Shown: piece after piece, positions 1 through 12,008 of the stretch
Layout: each line of letters opens with the position of its first letter
Position numbering within the stretch: the stretch's first letter is position 1
Origin: Daucus carota subsp. sativus
Taxonomy: Eukaryota > Streptophyta > Magnoliopsida > Apiales > Apiaceae
Length of the DNA stretch: 64,000 nt
Direction: 5' to 3'
Assembly: GCF_001625215.2 (NCBI RefSeq)
Contig: NC_030384.2
Location: 32,352,527 to 32,416,526 of the forward strand
Notes under the pieces: generated by a model
Database searches by the model: none
Seen by the model: the letters and a program-made list of their open reading frames with translations, nothing else
Told to the model about the DNA's origin: nothing
Translations under genes and position numbers: made by a program

Positions 1-19
1 GTGAGCTGTTTTGATAGTG

Positions 20-640
20 AAGCCTCATCAGATGAGTATTAGCTATGGCACTTGAAGCTCTCGCACTTGTATGTCAAAACAAGGAGCTCTTTCTATTCGT
101 AAGAAGAGAATTGGTGAGAGGACTACCTCATCTGGAATTCAATATGGATGAAGCTCATGAGGTATGTCAATAGGGAAGTCGAAGGAGCATCGCACAGAAG
201 CAAAGATATGACTAACATTACTGAGCCTCTTCAGATGATACGTATAGATTTCTACGGAGCAGCTAATGTCATGTCTGCAAACAAATCCAGATTTCTTTTT
301 GCGATGATCATTGGCTACTCTAGATTCTTTTGTGTTGTTCATATGTGTTCGAAGGACAAGATGTCACAAATGAAGGTTGATCAAGATGAACCCTGATCAT
401 TGATAAATCCAGAAAGACACCATTCTTTCTAGTGGCCAATCAGAAGTAAACACTAACTCTTGGTATGTGTTTGGAGGAAAATGCCTCTTTGAAAGTCTTG
501 CATTTGAAGATCAAAGAATATTTTCCTCGGCTACTCAATGGAGTCTACAGTCTACAGGGTGATTGTGATTAATCAACAGAAGGTGATTGTAAGTCTAGAC
601 GGGACATTGAATGACACTTTGCTCCAAGCTGTTAAAGGTG
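20..640 (+). pseudogene. copia integrase remnant (GAG-pre-integrase, core and C-terminal part)
   Basis: In shifting frames the translation shows recognisable copia polyprotein pieces: a GAG-pre-integrase stretch with LWHLKLSH and ELVRGLPHLEF (about 45-150), the segment before the integrase core with RSKDMTNITEPLQMIRIDF (about 195-255), the core with NKSRFLF and GYSRFFCVVHMCSKD (about 280-358), and the later segment around FSSATQWSLQSTG and VIVINQQKVIVSLDGT (about 520-610). Stops and frameshifts separate the pieces, for example the tag after gtatgtcaa near 171. It cannot make a protein. Family assignment to copia is firm; assignment to Sireviruses rests on the 3' structure. Confidence 0.75.
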
Positions 641-3600
641 ATTGTATTTGTTTAATAATGATTCAGATCCTAGCAGAATCTCTTTGCAAGGATAAGGATT
701 ATTAAGGAGATCCCAACAACAGCTTAGGGGGAGCATTTGGTGGATCCACTAGTCAAACTCAACACCACATTGAAGATGAACAGGACATATCAAGAACGTA
801 TCTGCTTAGACAAAGGGTTTGAGTCTATATCATTCCCGGGTTCTAGTTCTTAAATGTTCCTAATGGTGAAGTGAAGACTGGGAGAGCTATTGTGAAAGGA
901 TGTAATTTCTTTGGGTTTCAATCTGAAGTGAAACTTGGGGAAGATTCAGAAGCTCTTAAAGGGATCCAGATTGAGTGATTGCACAGCAAGATGATCTCAA
1001 TCAGTTTGAAAGCAGATTGTGCGGATTCTGATACCCTGACTTAATGACAATTTAGTACTTAGTACTTGTCGGGTATTCAGATTCCAACTGGATGTTTTTG
1101 GCTCTGTTACGAGGGACAAGCCAATCTGGTTGCTAAGAGTTACTACAAAGGAGAAGGTTACGAAGATGATGGAAACAGAATCTTCAAGTTCAGGACTCTA
1201 CATCTTAGGGAACTCAACGACCTTCATGATTGAACTAAAGCACCATTGACGAGACTCGAGTTCAGGATATTACAGTGAGCTAGAAGATGAAGATTCATAC
1301 AATCTCAAGGACTTTGCAAATGCAGGTCCAACGGAATTTGTATTCTCTTTCTTCACCATCTCTCTATGAGTGGGTATCCAACACCTGATGATCGTCACGA
1401 ACATGGTATGACTTCTGACTAGCATATTATTTTAATATCTGTTTGCTAGAGTCGTATTTGGTATCCAAATTATTACCTCTCATGATACAAGGCACACACA
1501 ATACAAATATATGTGCTGTGATACCATGATTATATTATATGTGGACTAACATCACTTGTGCAAGATAATTGCTAAGTGAATGCAGATTAGTGATATGATG
1601 AGTAATTTGTTGGAAAGTTGCAATTCTTTATGGTCTACTAGTTAGCCTAAAGAATGATGGCAATAAGAGGAAGTCAAGGATCTTTTGAATATGCGCATTT
1701 TGGAAGATTCTAGACCTGCCAAGACTTAAGCCAACAACCACTGAACTTGATCAGTACAAGAAAGGTACATCAACTGAAATGTCAAGTCTTAGAGGTATTC
1801 AACTCATCACTTTACTTAACTGCAAAATGGTCACATGTTATATTTTCTCTATGTCAATGTTCATGGTTCTGAGTGGATTTTGGAGAATCTATCCATTTAG
1901 TTGTTAAGAGGTTTATAGTTATTTTTGGGGATTGCCTAATCTATTGGAATGGTACCCTAAAGATACTGTGCTTAACCTGTACAACTACATAGATATTGTT
2001 TTACAGATTGTCAGAAAGACAGGGGATTTATTATCTCGTGAAGCTGTCATTCGTGGAATGAGGTTGATTTCTTGTTAGAATGAGAAGATGTCAAGAACAA
2101 GGAAATAACTCCATTTCCAGCAACTCTGTGAAGCATTCTCTACTCCTTGGAATCTAAGGATCTTGCTATTGGAACCTCAGGACCTACTGCCCGATCTAGT
2201 GCTCGTTGACATAAGGTATTACTTCTTTCATGAGCATGTCTATCGTATTTCTTGAATGAATTCATGAGTATTAAAATTGTCTATACATAGGACTTGTGAA
2301 TTTATTTAAAATCCAGTACCTCGTGCTTTTTGCTATTTTATATGATTGCCATGTTTATTGCTTTGCATGATTAGATGGTGATTATATGTTTTAGCATGAG
2401 TATTTGTTATTTCAAATTATTTAAATTATGGAGCATGACAATTAAGTGACTTATTTGTTCATGATTTAAATGATTAGATATGACATGAAGCATGACTTAG
2501 TTATGTTATTTTCTTGATCTATACCTCTTTAACAATTGGTATCTAGTAGAGAACTTTGTCATAATCAAGTTGTGATATATCTGTATTTGTGAACATACTT
2601 AGGATTATTTTCTAGGTTGAATTCATTTTTATAGGTATAAAATCTGAAGCATGACTTATTTGTTTCTAGACTTGTGACTTGTATCAGTAATTGGTATGTG
2701 GTTAGAATCTAGTTAGAATTTAGTCATGATATACTAGTATTTGTGGAGTTACTTAGATTCTCTCTAGGCTGAATCCATTTATATTAGTGTATATATTTGA
2801 AGCATAACTATTTGTGTTGGATATTTGATGATTTATTAATTGATATCTTATTTCATGTCTAACTGCATATAGTTGTGATACTTTTAGTGTTAGTGATATT
2901 TTGCATGCTTATATGTAGATCACTAATATTAATTGTTAATATGTTCTGCGAGGAGTTGTGTGAGTTTACTTGTACCCAATGCTTACATGTATAGGACTTG
3001 TGAATTTTTCTTCAACTTTTCCTCGGGCTTGCGAATATCTTTGTATGATTGTCATAATTTTAGTTGTTATATGCTGATCTGATAATTATATGATATTGCG
3101 TAGGTAATTATTATTTTATCTTAGTTAGATTGTGATCCATGACAATTATATGCTTATTTGTTTCATGATTGACTTTGATAGAATAATAGAAGCATGATTA
3201 ATTCATCTTTGAAATATTTGATTGGTATCTTTTCTTGATGCTTTATTGATGTTTTATTTGTGAATTGATTGTGATGTATTGGCACTGGTGAAATATTGTT
3301 GCATATTTCTTAAAACCACTAGTGCAAATATATATTAGGTGTTTAATATTCTGAGTACAAGGGAGACAACAAAATCTTTATTTTGTCTCATATTTATGTT
3401 CTGGAGTGGTGAGTTTCTTCAAAGAAATTTTCTTATCAATTGATTTCAACAATTGGTATCCACTACTCTATTTCATAAATATTTCTTAGAATATTTTGCA
3501 TCTATACATGTAGCGTCATAGGACGAGACATTGATTATCTTGTATTTGTGTACTTGGTGATCTTTGTCACTTGCAGCGTCTGTTTTGACGATGTGCTAGT

Positions 3601-4529
3601 ATGAGGCTTTTTCACTAATTAGTGTGGCGAGTGCTTTATACACTGTAGCGCATAAATTTTCTTGTTTCCTTTTTAAATTGTAGTGAGAAACAGGAGTCTG
3701 TGTCTTTTTCAAAGACAAGTTCATCTAAACTTTTTATGCATAGATTGAGACTCTCGTACTCAAACTAGTTTTTTAAAGGAAAACTTTATTTCTTTCATCG
3801 GTTGTGATTGTCATTCTTTATGTAAATCATTTTACAGTCACAGCTGATTCATTTTTCTCAAAAGATTAAATGCAATTGCTTTCATTCAAAATCATAGATT
3901 TTCAAAAATGCATTTATATCTCTTTCTGTTCTTCGGAACTTAATCAGCCTCTTGGCTTTCCTAGATAGTCATAAGGTTGAAAACCAACAATCTTTATCCC
4001 AGACTATAAAACCAAATTCAGAACACATCCCAACTTTCCTCCTGGAGTGATAAGGAATAACTTATTAGACTAAAAGTCAATGAGGGAGAAACTGTACTTG
4101 TTGCAGCAAATAAGGATGTGAGGGATAGTGTACCCACAGCTCTACCTCTCAAGAAGAAAAGGTGTTTTTGAACTTGAGGTAACTGTTGCTCATCTGTATT
4201 CTCTCAAAAGAATATAGAGCTGAAAAGGCAATAAAACAGTCTCTGGAATCATTCTCTCAACAGGATGAGTCCATTGAAATTCGCTCGTCAGCCAGAGCAT
4301 CTTGTATTGAGTCACGCACATCATCAGTAATCACTCTGATGAAGAGCCTAAACAAAAAATCTTATGGACACAATACAAGAGAGTGCACAGTGAAGTTAAA
4401 GGTTTTGTTCCAGAAGCAACTTCTTCATTTACCATTTTACGGTAGATAAGATGGTTGATGCCTTTACAGGTGTAAGGAGGAAACGAGGATCTCAATTGCC
4501 AAATCTTCAGGATTCTCGTCTCCCTCCCC

Positions 4530-5230
4530 AGATAAGAACAGATCTGGATCCAATCGGAATGGATTTCCTATTTATAGGAGATCGGCAACTCTCTGACTAT
4601 GAGTCAATTTATTGATGAGTCAGTTGAGGATCGGGGATTTGCGAAACCCCATTGCACCGCCAGTGACCTCTCTTGAAGGGGGGCTATGGTGATTTTCTCA
4701 TGCAGGTACAGAAGACCATACTTTGAGTGCTGAGAGAAACACTGTGAGCCAAACACTGAGAGTTAAACACTTGGTGAGATTCTGAGAAGAACCAGTGAGA
4801 TATCAGAATGAGAAATATGTGAGCATGAGTGAGTGCAAACACATAGGATTTTGAGAAGAGTGAAACACTTGTGAGGTACATATAATAATAATTGGTATTG
4901 AAAGCTCACAAGTTGTTGAAAGAATTGACGGAAGCAACTACGGTTCATTCCATTTCACGGTGTGAACTTATGGTTGATGATTCTCTTGAATCAAGTGTCT
5001 TCACAGACATTGAGGAGGACTTGGGCCTTTGCCATAAATAAGCCTTTGTCTAACCTCCTAGAGCAAACAACTCTGGATCCTTAATTGGATAAGCCACTTA
5101 GTGGTTGGCAACTTGTGGACCATGATTCGGATTTATCTGATGAGTCTACAGGGACTGGGAATTACGAACTCCCATTGCACCACCGGTGACCCCCTTTAAG
5201 GGTGGCTAAGGTGATTTTCTTGCAGGTACT
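4530..5230 (+). repeat. Imperfect direct duplication inside the copia 3' region
   Basis: Two segments of about 165-180 bp (about 4530-4710 and 5068-5230) share the same order of blocks: a ctctgg/tctggatcc start, a gatgagtc block, the block cattgcaccRccRgtgacc, then ggtgattttct and tgcaggta at the end. They are clearly related but diverged, so the duplication is old or was selected for in the element. Confidence 0.6.
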
Positions 5231-5624
5231 CAGCATTTTGGAAGCTCAGTATTTGTGTGGAGGGATACACTTACAGAACTCGTGAGTGACACCCTTACCC
5301 AAAAACCGAGAGAAAATTGAGTGTTGAGTGATACACTTGCAGAACATTTTAGTGAGACACCCACTAATTACCAAATTTATACCTAAAGACATAGTGGATG
5401 TTGTTACTGGAATGTCAGTTTTTATTCCTTACTTTTCCGTTTGGAACCTATTCCTTCAGCATAGGCACCAACCCAATCAAAGTAAACCCTTCTTCTGAAC
5501 TCTTTCTTCGACCCCAGCTTTAGCGTTGTTTAGTTCTCTACGGGGATATTATCTTTTGGTACAGGATGTATTGGACACGTTCCTTGACCTATTTGATACC
5601 ACATATCCTCGGAGGATTCCACAA

Positions 5625-6186
5625 CTAAGGGGGAGAATATATTTAGGGGGAGAATATATGAAAGGGGGAAGAAAAAGTAAGTTAGCTTTCTTCTATTGTC
5701 TACGACTAAGGGGGATTAAACTACTCTTTAGCTGTGTACTACTGAGGGGGAGATTCTTCTTTCAACTAAGAGGGAGGATTGTCTTTCATCTAATGAAGAT
5801 AGCTACTTATCACTAAGGGGAACCTGATCAAGGTAACGGGAGGAGAAGTATAAGGTGATACATTTATTCTTCAGTAAGTGGTAGACAGGAACTTATTCAT
5901 TACCATTGAAGAATTCAATGAAGCTGCTGATTGTTCTTTGCATAATGGAATGTTTTGAATTCTCTTCAAGACAGACTATGAGGATTATCTGGCAGGAAAG
6001 CAAGAACCAGAGAAATAAAGGTGATATGCACATTTGTTATTTCTATTCATGAAATCTGGAAATGTATTATATGATCCAGAAACTTTGTAGCATTATTTAC
6101 TAGTCCAGGACTTTACTTTTTCTAGTGTTAGTTGAGTTATCCTCCAGAGGATTTGCTTGTTATGATTAACAAACAAATAGGGGGAG
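5625..6186 (+). repeat. Cluster of polypurine-tract copies before the 3' LTR
   Basis: Eight purine runs of the form ctaaggggga occur at about 5625, 5645, 5661, 5706, 5743, 5766, 5813 and 6177. The last one directly precedes the LTR start tgtaagtc and is the functional-type polypurine tract. Multiple tracts upstream of the 3' LTR are a described hallmark of Sireviruses, so this supports that assignment. Confidence 0.7.
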
Positions 6187-6895
6187 ATTGTAAGTCTAAA
6201 TGTAAAGAAAACCCTATCTGTTACATAGGGATGATAACTCAACAATAGAACAGGACAAGTAAATAACACTACGCCTGCACCGGAATCGGAAGATACGAAG
6301 ACAAAGGTTGAAGAAGCCATCTACAGTCTTGAAGGAATAAGTTCACTGGAAGAAGTTCATTAATATGTTCATGCCTCAGTGAAGAATAAAGATTGAAGTA
6401 TTCAAGATTGTGGAAGCAATGAAGATGTTGTCCAAGTACTCTAAAGATTTCAGTGCAACCCCTGAAGCAAGATATTTCTATATATCTTGGTTGGTTATTT
6501 ATAATCAACAAATCGAAGCAACATCTAACCCGGAATGACTGATCAAGTTTATTATCAAGCAAAGGATTCAAAGAATCATTTCAGTTCGAGTCGTTCGTGA
6601 ACCAGACCAGTGCACAGGACGTCAGGACGCACGAAAGTATTCAGTGGATTCGATCAACGAATTAATTGATCAAGTCAATCGAGCTACTCCAGGATTTACT
6701 GCCAAAGGAAATTATCAATTAGATATATATATATATATATATATTAATTGTGAATTATTTTGAATTTAAATAATTCAAGTAATTAATTAAACACAATTAA
6801 TTATATATATATATGTATATTTAATTCCTATGCTAAATGAGAAAACTCCTGAATCTGTCTAAGTGTTCATCAAGGGAAGCACCAACACTGTTAAG

Positions 6896-7290
6896 GCGCA
6901 AACTTTGACTAAGTCAAAGTTGGCGCCTCAACCTCTCTCAAACACTTAGAAATCTTCTAAGTATTCACAGTGCATACACTGTATCCTTCAATAAGCGCAA
7001 CTTTTGACTTTTGGTCAAAGTTGGCGCCTCACATACATGTGAAGGATCAAGCGCAAGTTTGGGTGCTCCAAAAATTATCTAAGTCATAAGCCATACAGGG
7101 TCACTACAGCGCAACATTTGACCAGGATTCCAGGCGCAACTTTTGACTGGAAATTACTCAGAATTACTCTAAGTAATTATCTCACACTGGATTACACTCC
7201 ATGAGCGCAAGGTTTGACTGGGAAGTCAAGCGCAAGTTTTGACTTCCCATTGTACAAACCTTGGCGCCATGTTTGACTTGTGACTATGTT
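6896..7290 (+). promoter_or_regulatory. Array of W-box cores in the copia LTR
   Basis: TTGAC[C/T] occurs ten times in under 400 bp: plus strand at 6905, 7004, 7118, 7143, 7214, 7239 and 7273, minus strand at 6912, 7013 and 7224. Many copies sit next to gcgcaa or ggcgcc, and three form inverted pairs (for example ttgactaagtcaa). TTGACY is the binding core of WRKY factors. The array ends about 165 bp upstream of the TATA box, where an LTR enhancer would be expected. Function is inferred. Confidence 0.6.
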
Positions 7291-7443
7291 TTTATATATA
7301 TATACATATGTATATGTATATGGAACCTGCGCCACTTCATGCATTCCTGGGACTTAGATTTATTTTGATAAATCGAACTCGTCCAGGACGAACTCAAGTC
7401 GTCCAGGACGAACTCGTTAACCATGGTTAGTTGTTGGAAAGCC

Positions 7444-7450
7444 TATAAAT
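7444..7450 (+). promoter_or_regulatory. TATA box of the copia LTR
   Basis: The sequence cctataaatagag is a strong plant TATA box. It lies about 370 bp before the LTR end, so transcription would start near 7475. Confidence 0.6.
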
Positions 7451-7871
7451 AGAGCTTAGTATTTTCATTTGAAAATAACTACACACTTTGTAAAGTGCAC
7501 ACACTACACACATACGAGAGCTTAGATAGAAGATCTGTTTTGATAGGCGTTTGTGTGTAGAGTGTATTGTAGTCTCTGCAGCCAACCTTCGGGTTTGGAT
7601 TTATAGCACCTTCGAGGTATTTATCAATATACAGATATACCTTGGAAAATATTGTGTGTTGGTTTAATATTTTCATATCCTCAGAAACCGACCCAATAAA
7701 TATCCGGAACACGAAACACATTACAGGACTGCAATTTATTTATCCGCAAGATTCGAAAGAATTTTAAATTGTAGTGAGTATCGTATTCAACCCCCCCTTC
7801 TACGATACTTTGGACCTAACAATCATCATGTTCTTCCTGATTCTTATTTCCCAGAGAGTTTCATTGGTGGA

Positions 7872-10800
7872 TTGAAACCTACAGTCAAGCCTTTTGTAAA
7901 GGCATTTAAGCCTGTAAGTGTGGCTGAAGCGATCATGTATGCTAGGCTACAAGAAGAAGCTATTTTAGCTAATTCACATAAGTTTGGGAAAAGTACTAAT
8001 TTTGTATCCACATCCAAGCCATATGCTTCTACTGTTTTTAGTGCTACTACTTCTCCCAACACTAATAAGCCACCTCTCTTACCAACACCACAAACAAAAC
8101 CTTTACAAGCAGTTTCTCCTAAGCCTGTACAGAAGCCTTTCAAGTTTATACCAGCTGAGATAAGGGCAGAGAAAATAGCAAAAGGACTATGTCACTATTG
8201 TGATCAGAAGTTTGGAAAAGGCCATAGATGTCAGTTCAAAGAATCACAATTGTTCACTGTAGAAGTGCCTAGTTGGAATGAGGAGGTCAGTGATAGTGAT
8301 GCTGATTCACTAGATTTTGAGAAATTTGAGGCAACAATAGTTGATCCTTGCATATCAGTTAGTGCTTTGGCAGGTAATAAATCTTTCAGCACTATGAGAG
8401 TTAAAGGGATGTGCACTGGTAAGGCCTTACATGTGCTGATAGACTCTGGCAGCACTCATAACTTCTTGGACTTGCAGACTGCTAGCAATCTGAAATGTGA
8501 TGTGCATCCTATTGCCACACAAACCATCACAGTTGCTGATGGCAATCAAATTAAGTGCCAAGGGATGGTTAAAAATTTTCTGTGGAAATTTAATGGCCAA
8601 GAGTTTTGTGCTGATGTGTTACTCATTCCTTTGGGGAGTTGTGATATGGTTTTAGGAGTTCAATGGCTCGGCACATTAGGGACTATTAAGTGGGATTTTC
8701 AAAAGCTTTTGAATGAATTTATGAGAGATGACCAAATATGCAAATTGAAGGGTATGCCTCCGAAGAAGCTTAAGTTGGTCAAATCTCCCTGCTCTGAGAA
8801 GCTAATAAGCAGTGCTGCTCAGCTGTGTTTACTTCAAGTAAGAGAGATATCTGCAGAAAATACTATTGCAGATACTTCTATTGACTCTCCATTAGTTGTG
8901 GAAGAATTGAGACAGCTCAAGGAGCAGTATGCTGATATCTTTAAGGAGCCAGATACATTACCTCCATCTAGAGGGATCTTTGATCATAGAATCCCTCTGC
9001 AGGCAGAAACCAACCCTGTTAATATAAGACCTTATAGATACCCCCTTAAACAGAGAGATATTATTGAAGAAATTATAGAGGAGATGCTTGGTAGGGGTAT
9101 TATTCAGAACAGTGCCAGCCCCTTTGCATCCCCTGTGGTTTTAGTGGGAAAGAAAGATGGATCTTGGAGGTTATGTGTAGATTACATGGAACTCAACCGA
9201 AAGACTGTTAAGGATAAGTATCCAATCCCTGTGGTAGATGAACTGATTGATGAGCTGGCTGGATCCACAGTTTTTAGCAAGATTGATTTGAGAGCAGGAT
9301 ATCATCAACTAAGAGTGCATGAGGAAGATGTTTTCAAAACAGCTTTTAAGACTCACAGTGGCCATTATGAGTTTTTGGTCATGCCTTTTGGCCTCACCAA
9401 TGCTCCTGCTTCTTTCCAGGGTTGGATGAACTCTATTTTTAAGACTTTGTTGAGAAAATGTGTGCTGGTGTTTTTTGATGATATTCTCATATACAGCAGT
9501 TCACAGGAGGAGCATTGGCAGCATTTGAAAATGGTATTTGAATTAATGAGAGAACATTCTCTCTATGCAAAGGACAACAAGTGCTCATTTCTTATGACAA
9601 AAGTGGAGTATTTAGGTTACTTTATCTCTGCTGATGGAGTAGAAACTGATCCTAGAAAATTTGAAGCTGTAGCTAAGTGGCCTGTTCCTACATCTGTTAA
9701 GGATTTGAGAAGCTTTTTGGGATTAGCTGGATATTACAAAAAGTTTATCAAAAATTTTGCTACAATCAGTAAAGAATTAACAAGTCAGTTGAAGAAGGGA
9801 GCTTTTCAGTGGAATGATTTAACTCAGCAAGCTTTTGACAATTTGAAATCAGCCTTGGTAACAGCCTCTGTGCTAGCATTGCCAGATTTTGATAAAGTCT
9901 TTGTGGTAGAAACTGGTGCTTCCAAAGAAGGGATTGGAGCAGTGTTGATGCAAGATAATCACCCTTTAGCCTTTATCAGCAAGACTCTGGGGCCAAGGTG
10001 GCAGAATTTATCAGTATATGGAAAAGAGTTATTAGCTATTGTATGTGCAGTGCAGAAATGGGAGCAGTATCTTTGTGGAGCTCATTTTATTATTAAAACT
10101 GATCAAAAGAGTTTGAAATGGCTCTTACAGCAGAGAATTTCCACACCATTTCAGCACTTTTGGCTATCAAAATTGATGGGCTTTAATTATGAAATTCAGT
10201 ACAAAGGAGGTACTGAGAATGTGGTGGCAGATGCACTATCTAGGGTTCAGGGCTCAGAAATTATGTGTTTAGCAATATCTGTGGTGCATTCTGACTTGAG
10301 GCAGAAAATCATTGATTCTTATGATATTGATGATCATGTAAAGTCTGCAATTCAGCAGCTTCAGCAAGGGATGCAGCATCCTAAATTTCAAATATTGGAT
10401 AGTTTGCTGAGAAGAAAAGGCAGAATTGTGATAGGTATGGACAAAGAGTTAAGAAAATCTCTTATGGATTGGCAACATTCATCACCTAAAGGAGGGCATG
10501 CTGGCAGAGATGTCACATTGCACAGGCTTAAGCAACTCTTTTATTGGTCTGGCATGTCTAGAGATGTGAGACAGTTTGTGAGACAATGTCTTATCTGTCA
10601 AGCTTCTAAATATGATACTAGTGCCTACCCTGGTCTTTTACAGCCCTTGCCAATTCCTAGTGAAGTCTGGATTGATATATCTATGGACTTTATTACTGGT
10701 CTGCCAAGTTCTAATGGTAAGGAAGTGATTTTGGTGGTGGTTGACAGACTAAGCAAATACTCTCATTTTTTTGCTTTACCTCACAATTTTACTGCACCTT

Positions 10801-11740
10801 TAGTGGCACAAGCCTATTTAGACCAGGTTTTTAAACTACATGGGTGGCCTAGGTCCATTGTGAGTGATAGAGACCCCATCTTCTTGAGCAAATTCTGGAA
10901 GGCTTTATTTGCTCTGCATGGTACAGATTTTCTATTATCTTCCTCTTACCATCCTCAAACAGATGGTCAGACTGAAATAGTAAACAAGTGTTTGGAAGGA
11001 TACTTGAGGTGTATGTGTGCTGAAATCCCTAAGGAGTGGGCTGCTTGGCTACCTCTAGCAGAGTGGTGGTTTAATACTCATTTTCACTCAGCTACACAGA
11101 CCACACCATATGAGATTGTGTATAATCAGGCTCCTCCTCTTCACTTGCCTTATCTACCAGGAGAGTGTTCAGTGGATGCTGTGGACAGGAGTATGCAGAG
11201 AAGGGAGTTGATGATTTCTGCATTAAAAGAGCACTTGTTGAAAGCTCAAGTTAGAATGAAGAACCAGGCTGACAAACACAGGTCTGAGAGGGTTTTCTCT
11301 GTAGGTGACTGGGTGTGGTTGAACCTTCAACCTTATAGACAATACTATCACTCAAGACCAGGAGCAATCAGAAGCTGACTCACAAGTATTATGGACCCTT
11401 CATGGTCAAGGAGTCTATAGGAAAAGCAGCTTACAAATTGCAGTTACCTGCAGAGGCTCAAGTCCATGATGTATTCCATGTTTCACAGCTTAAGGCTTAT
11501 GCAGGTCCTAGTCCATTCACAGCAGTATTGCCAGATTGGTAGGGATTTTCAAAGTCATCTGGCAGTGCTTCATTGTTGCCTGCTGCAATTCTGGATACCA
11601 GAATGATCAAGTTTCAGAATGCTCCTCAGATCCAGTATTTGGTGCAGTGGGAGGGCCAACCAGTTTCTGAGGCTACTTGGGAAGTTGCTTCTGTGTTTAC
11701 TGAGAAGTTTCCAACATTTCCCATTCCACAAAAGACTTGA
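7872..11740 (+). pseudogene. Gypsy gag-pol polyprotein, frameshifted
   Basis: A 1168-residue open frame runs from 7872 to 11378. It shows a zinc knuckle near residue 106 (C..C.......H.C), an aspartic protease DSGSTHNF near 190, a reverse transcriptase with FFDDILIYS near 533, RNase H near 680, the integrase HHCC zinc finger (about 868-915) and core, and a GDWVWLNLQPYR segment at the end. The frame is then lost: the expected NQKL.HKYYGPF continues in another frame from about 11360, has a further stop at 11540 (tag), and ends with a chromodomain-like part (YLVQWEGQPVSEATWE, to 11740). In RNase H the usual ETDAS reads ETGAS, so a catalytic aspartate is missing. The first methionine is internal to the original gag. 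The element is not autonomous. Confidence 0.85.
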
Positions 11741-11766
11741 GGTCAAGTCTTGTAAGGGGAAAGCAA

Positions 11767-12008
11767 TGATATGGGAATAATAGTATTCAGTTTTATTTCT
11801 AATTCTAGCTTAAGCCAGCTGTCAAGTAGTGGACTTTTGGCGGGAGTTTTTGTTAAGAGCTGGTGACAGTTGTATAAATACGAACCTATGTCTTCATTTC
11901 AGAGTTATGAAAATACATGTTTACTCTTTCTCTTCTCATCTCTCTCTAAATCTCTCTCTATCTCTGTTTCTTCTCTATAGTCCATTACAGGTTATCAAAC
12001 CTGTATCA
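11767..12008 (+). mobile_element. 3' LTR of the gypsy element
   Basis: The LTR starts TGATA after the tract gtaaggggaaagcaa and ends TATCA, giving short inverted termini over 242 bp. A TATA box (tgtataaatac) is at 11871-11880, followed by a CT-rich leader (11931-11975). Such short LTRs are usual in Reina elements. Confidence 0.7.

Larger units (their letters stand above)
1..6188 (+). mobile_element. Internal region of a decayed Sirevirus-like Ty1/copia element (5' end outside window)
   Basis: This is the body of a copia retrotransposon read on the plus strand, ending at the polypurine tract before the 3' LTR at 6189. Only the integrase part is recognisable (about 20-640), broken by stops and shifts. 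I could not find reverse transcriptase or RNase H motifs, so most of pol is lost or decayed. From about 1300 to 5500 there is long AT-rich DNA without usable frames; Sireviruses are known for a long region between pol and the 3' LTR and for several polypurine tracts, which fits. The short frames at 4186-4449 and 5526-5816 are chance frames in this DNA. Confidence 0.75.
6189..7821 (+). mobile_element. 3' LTR of the copia element
   Basis: The LTR starts with TG directly after the gggggaga tract and ends with ...cctaaca at 7821, where gypsy gag sequence resumes. The length is 1633 bp. It contains an (AT)n run near 6722, an array of gcgcaa/TTGAC motifs (6896-7278), a repeat of gtccaggacgaactc near 7380-7415, a TATA box (7444-7450) and a pyrimidine-rich end ttcaacccccccttctacgat. 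The 5' LTR and the left target duplication lie outside the window, so LTR divergence cannot be judged. Confidence 0.8.
7822..12008 (+). mobile_element. Reina-like Ty3/gypsy chromovirus, split by the copia insertion
   Basis: Gag-pol sequence follows the copia LTR immediately, so the copia element inserted into the gag region; the rest of gag and the 5' LTR are outside the window to the left. The order protease, reverse transcriptase, RNase H, integrase, chromodomain is that of Ty3/gypsy chromoviruses. The CX2CX7HXC knuckle with an FGKGH core and the short LTR point to the Reina clade. Confidence 0.8.

Noticed and set aside
7844-8143. 99-codon minus frame over the gypsy gag end
   Set aside because: It is a shadow of the plus-strand gag-pol frame.
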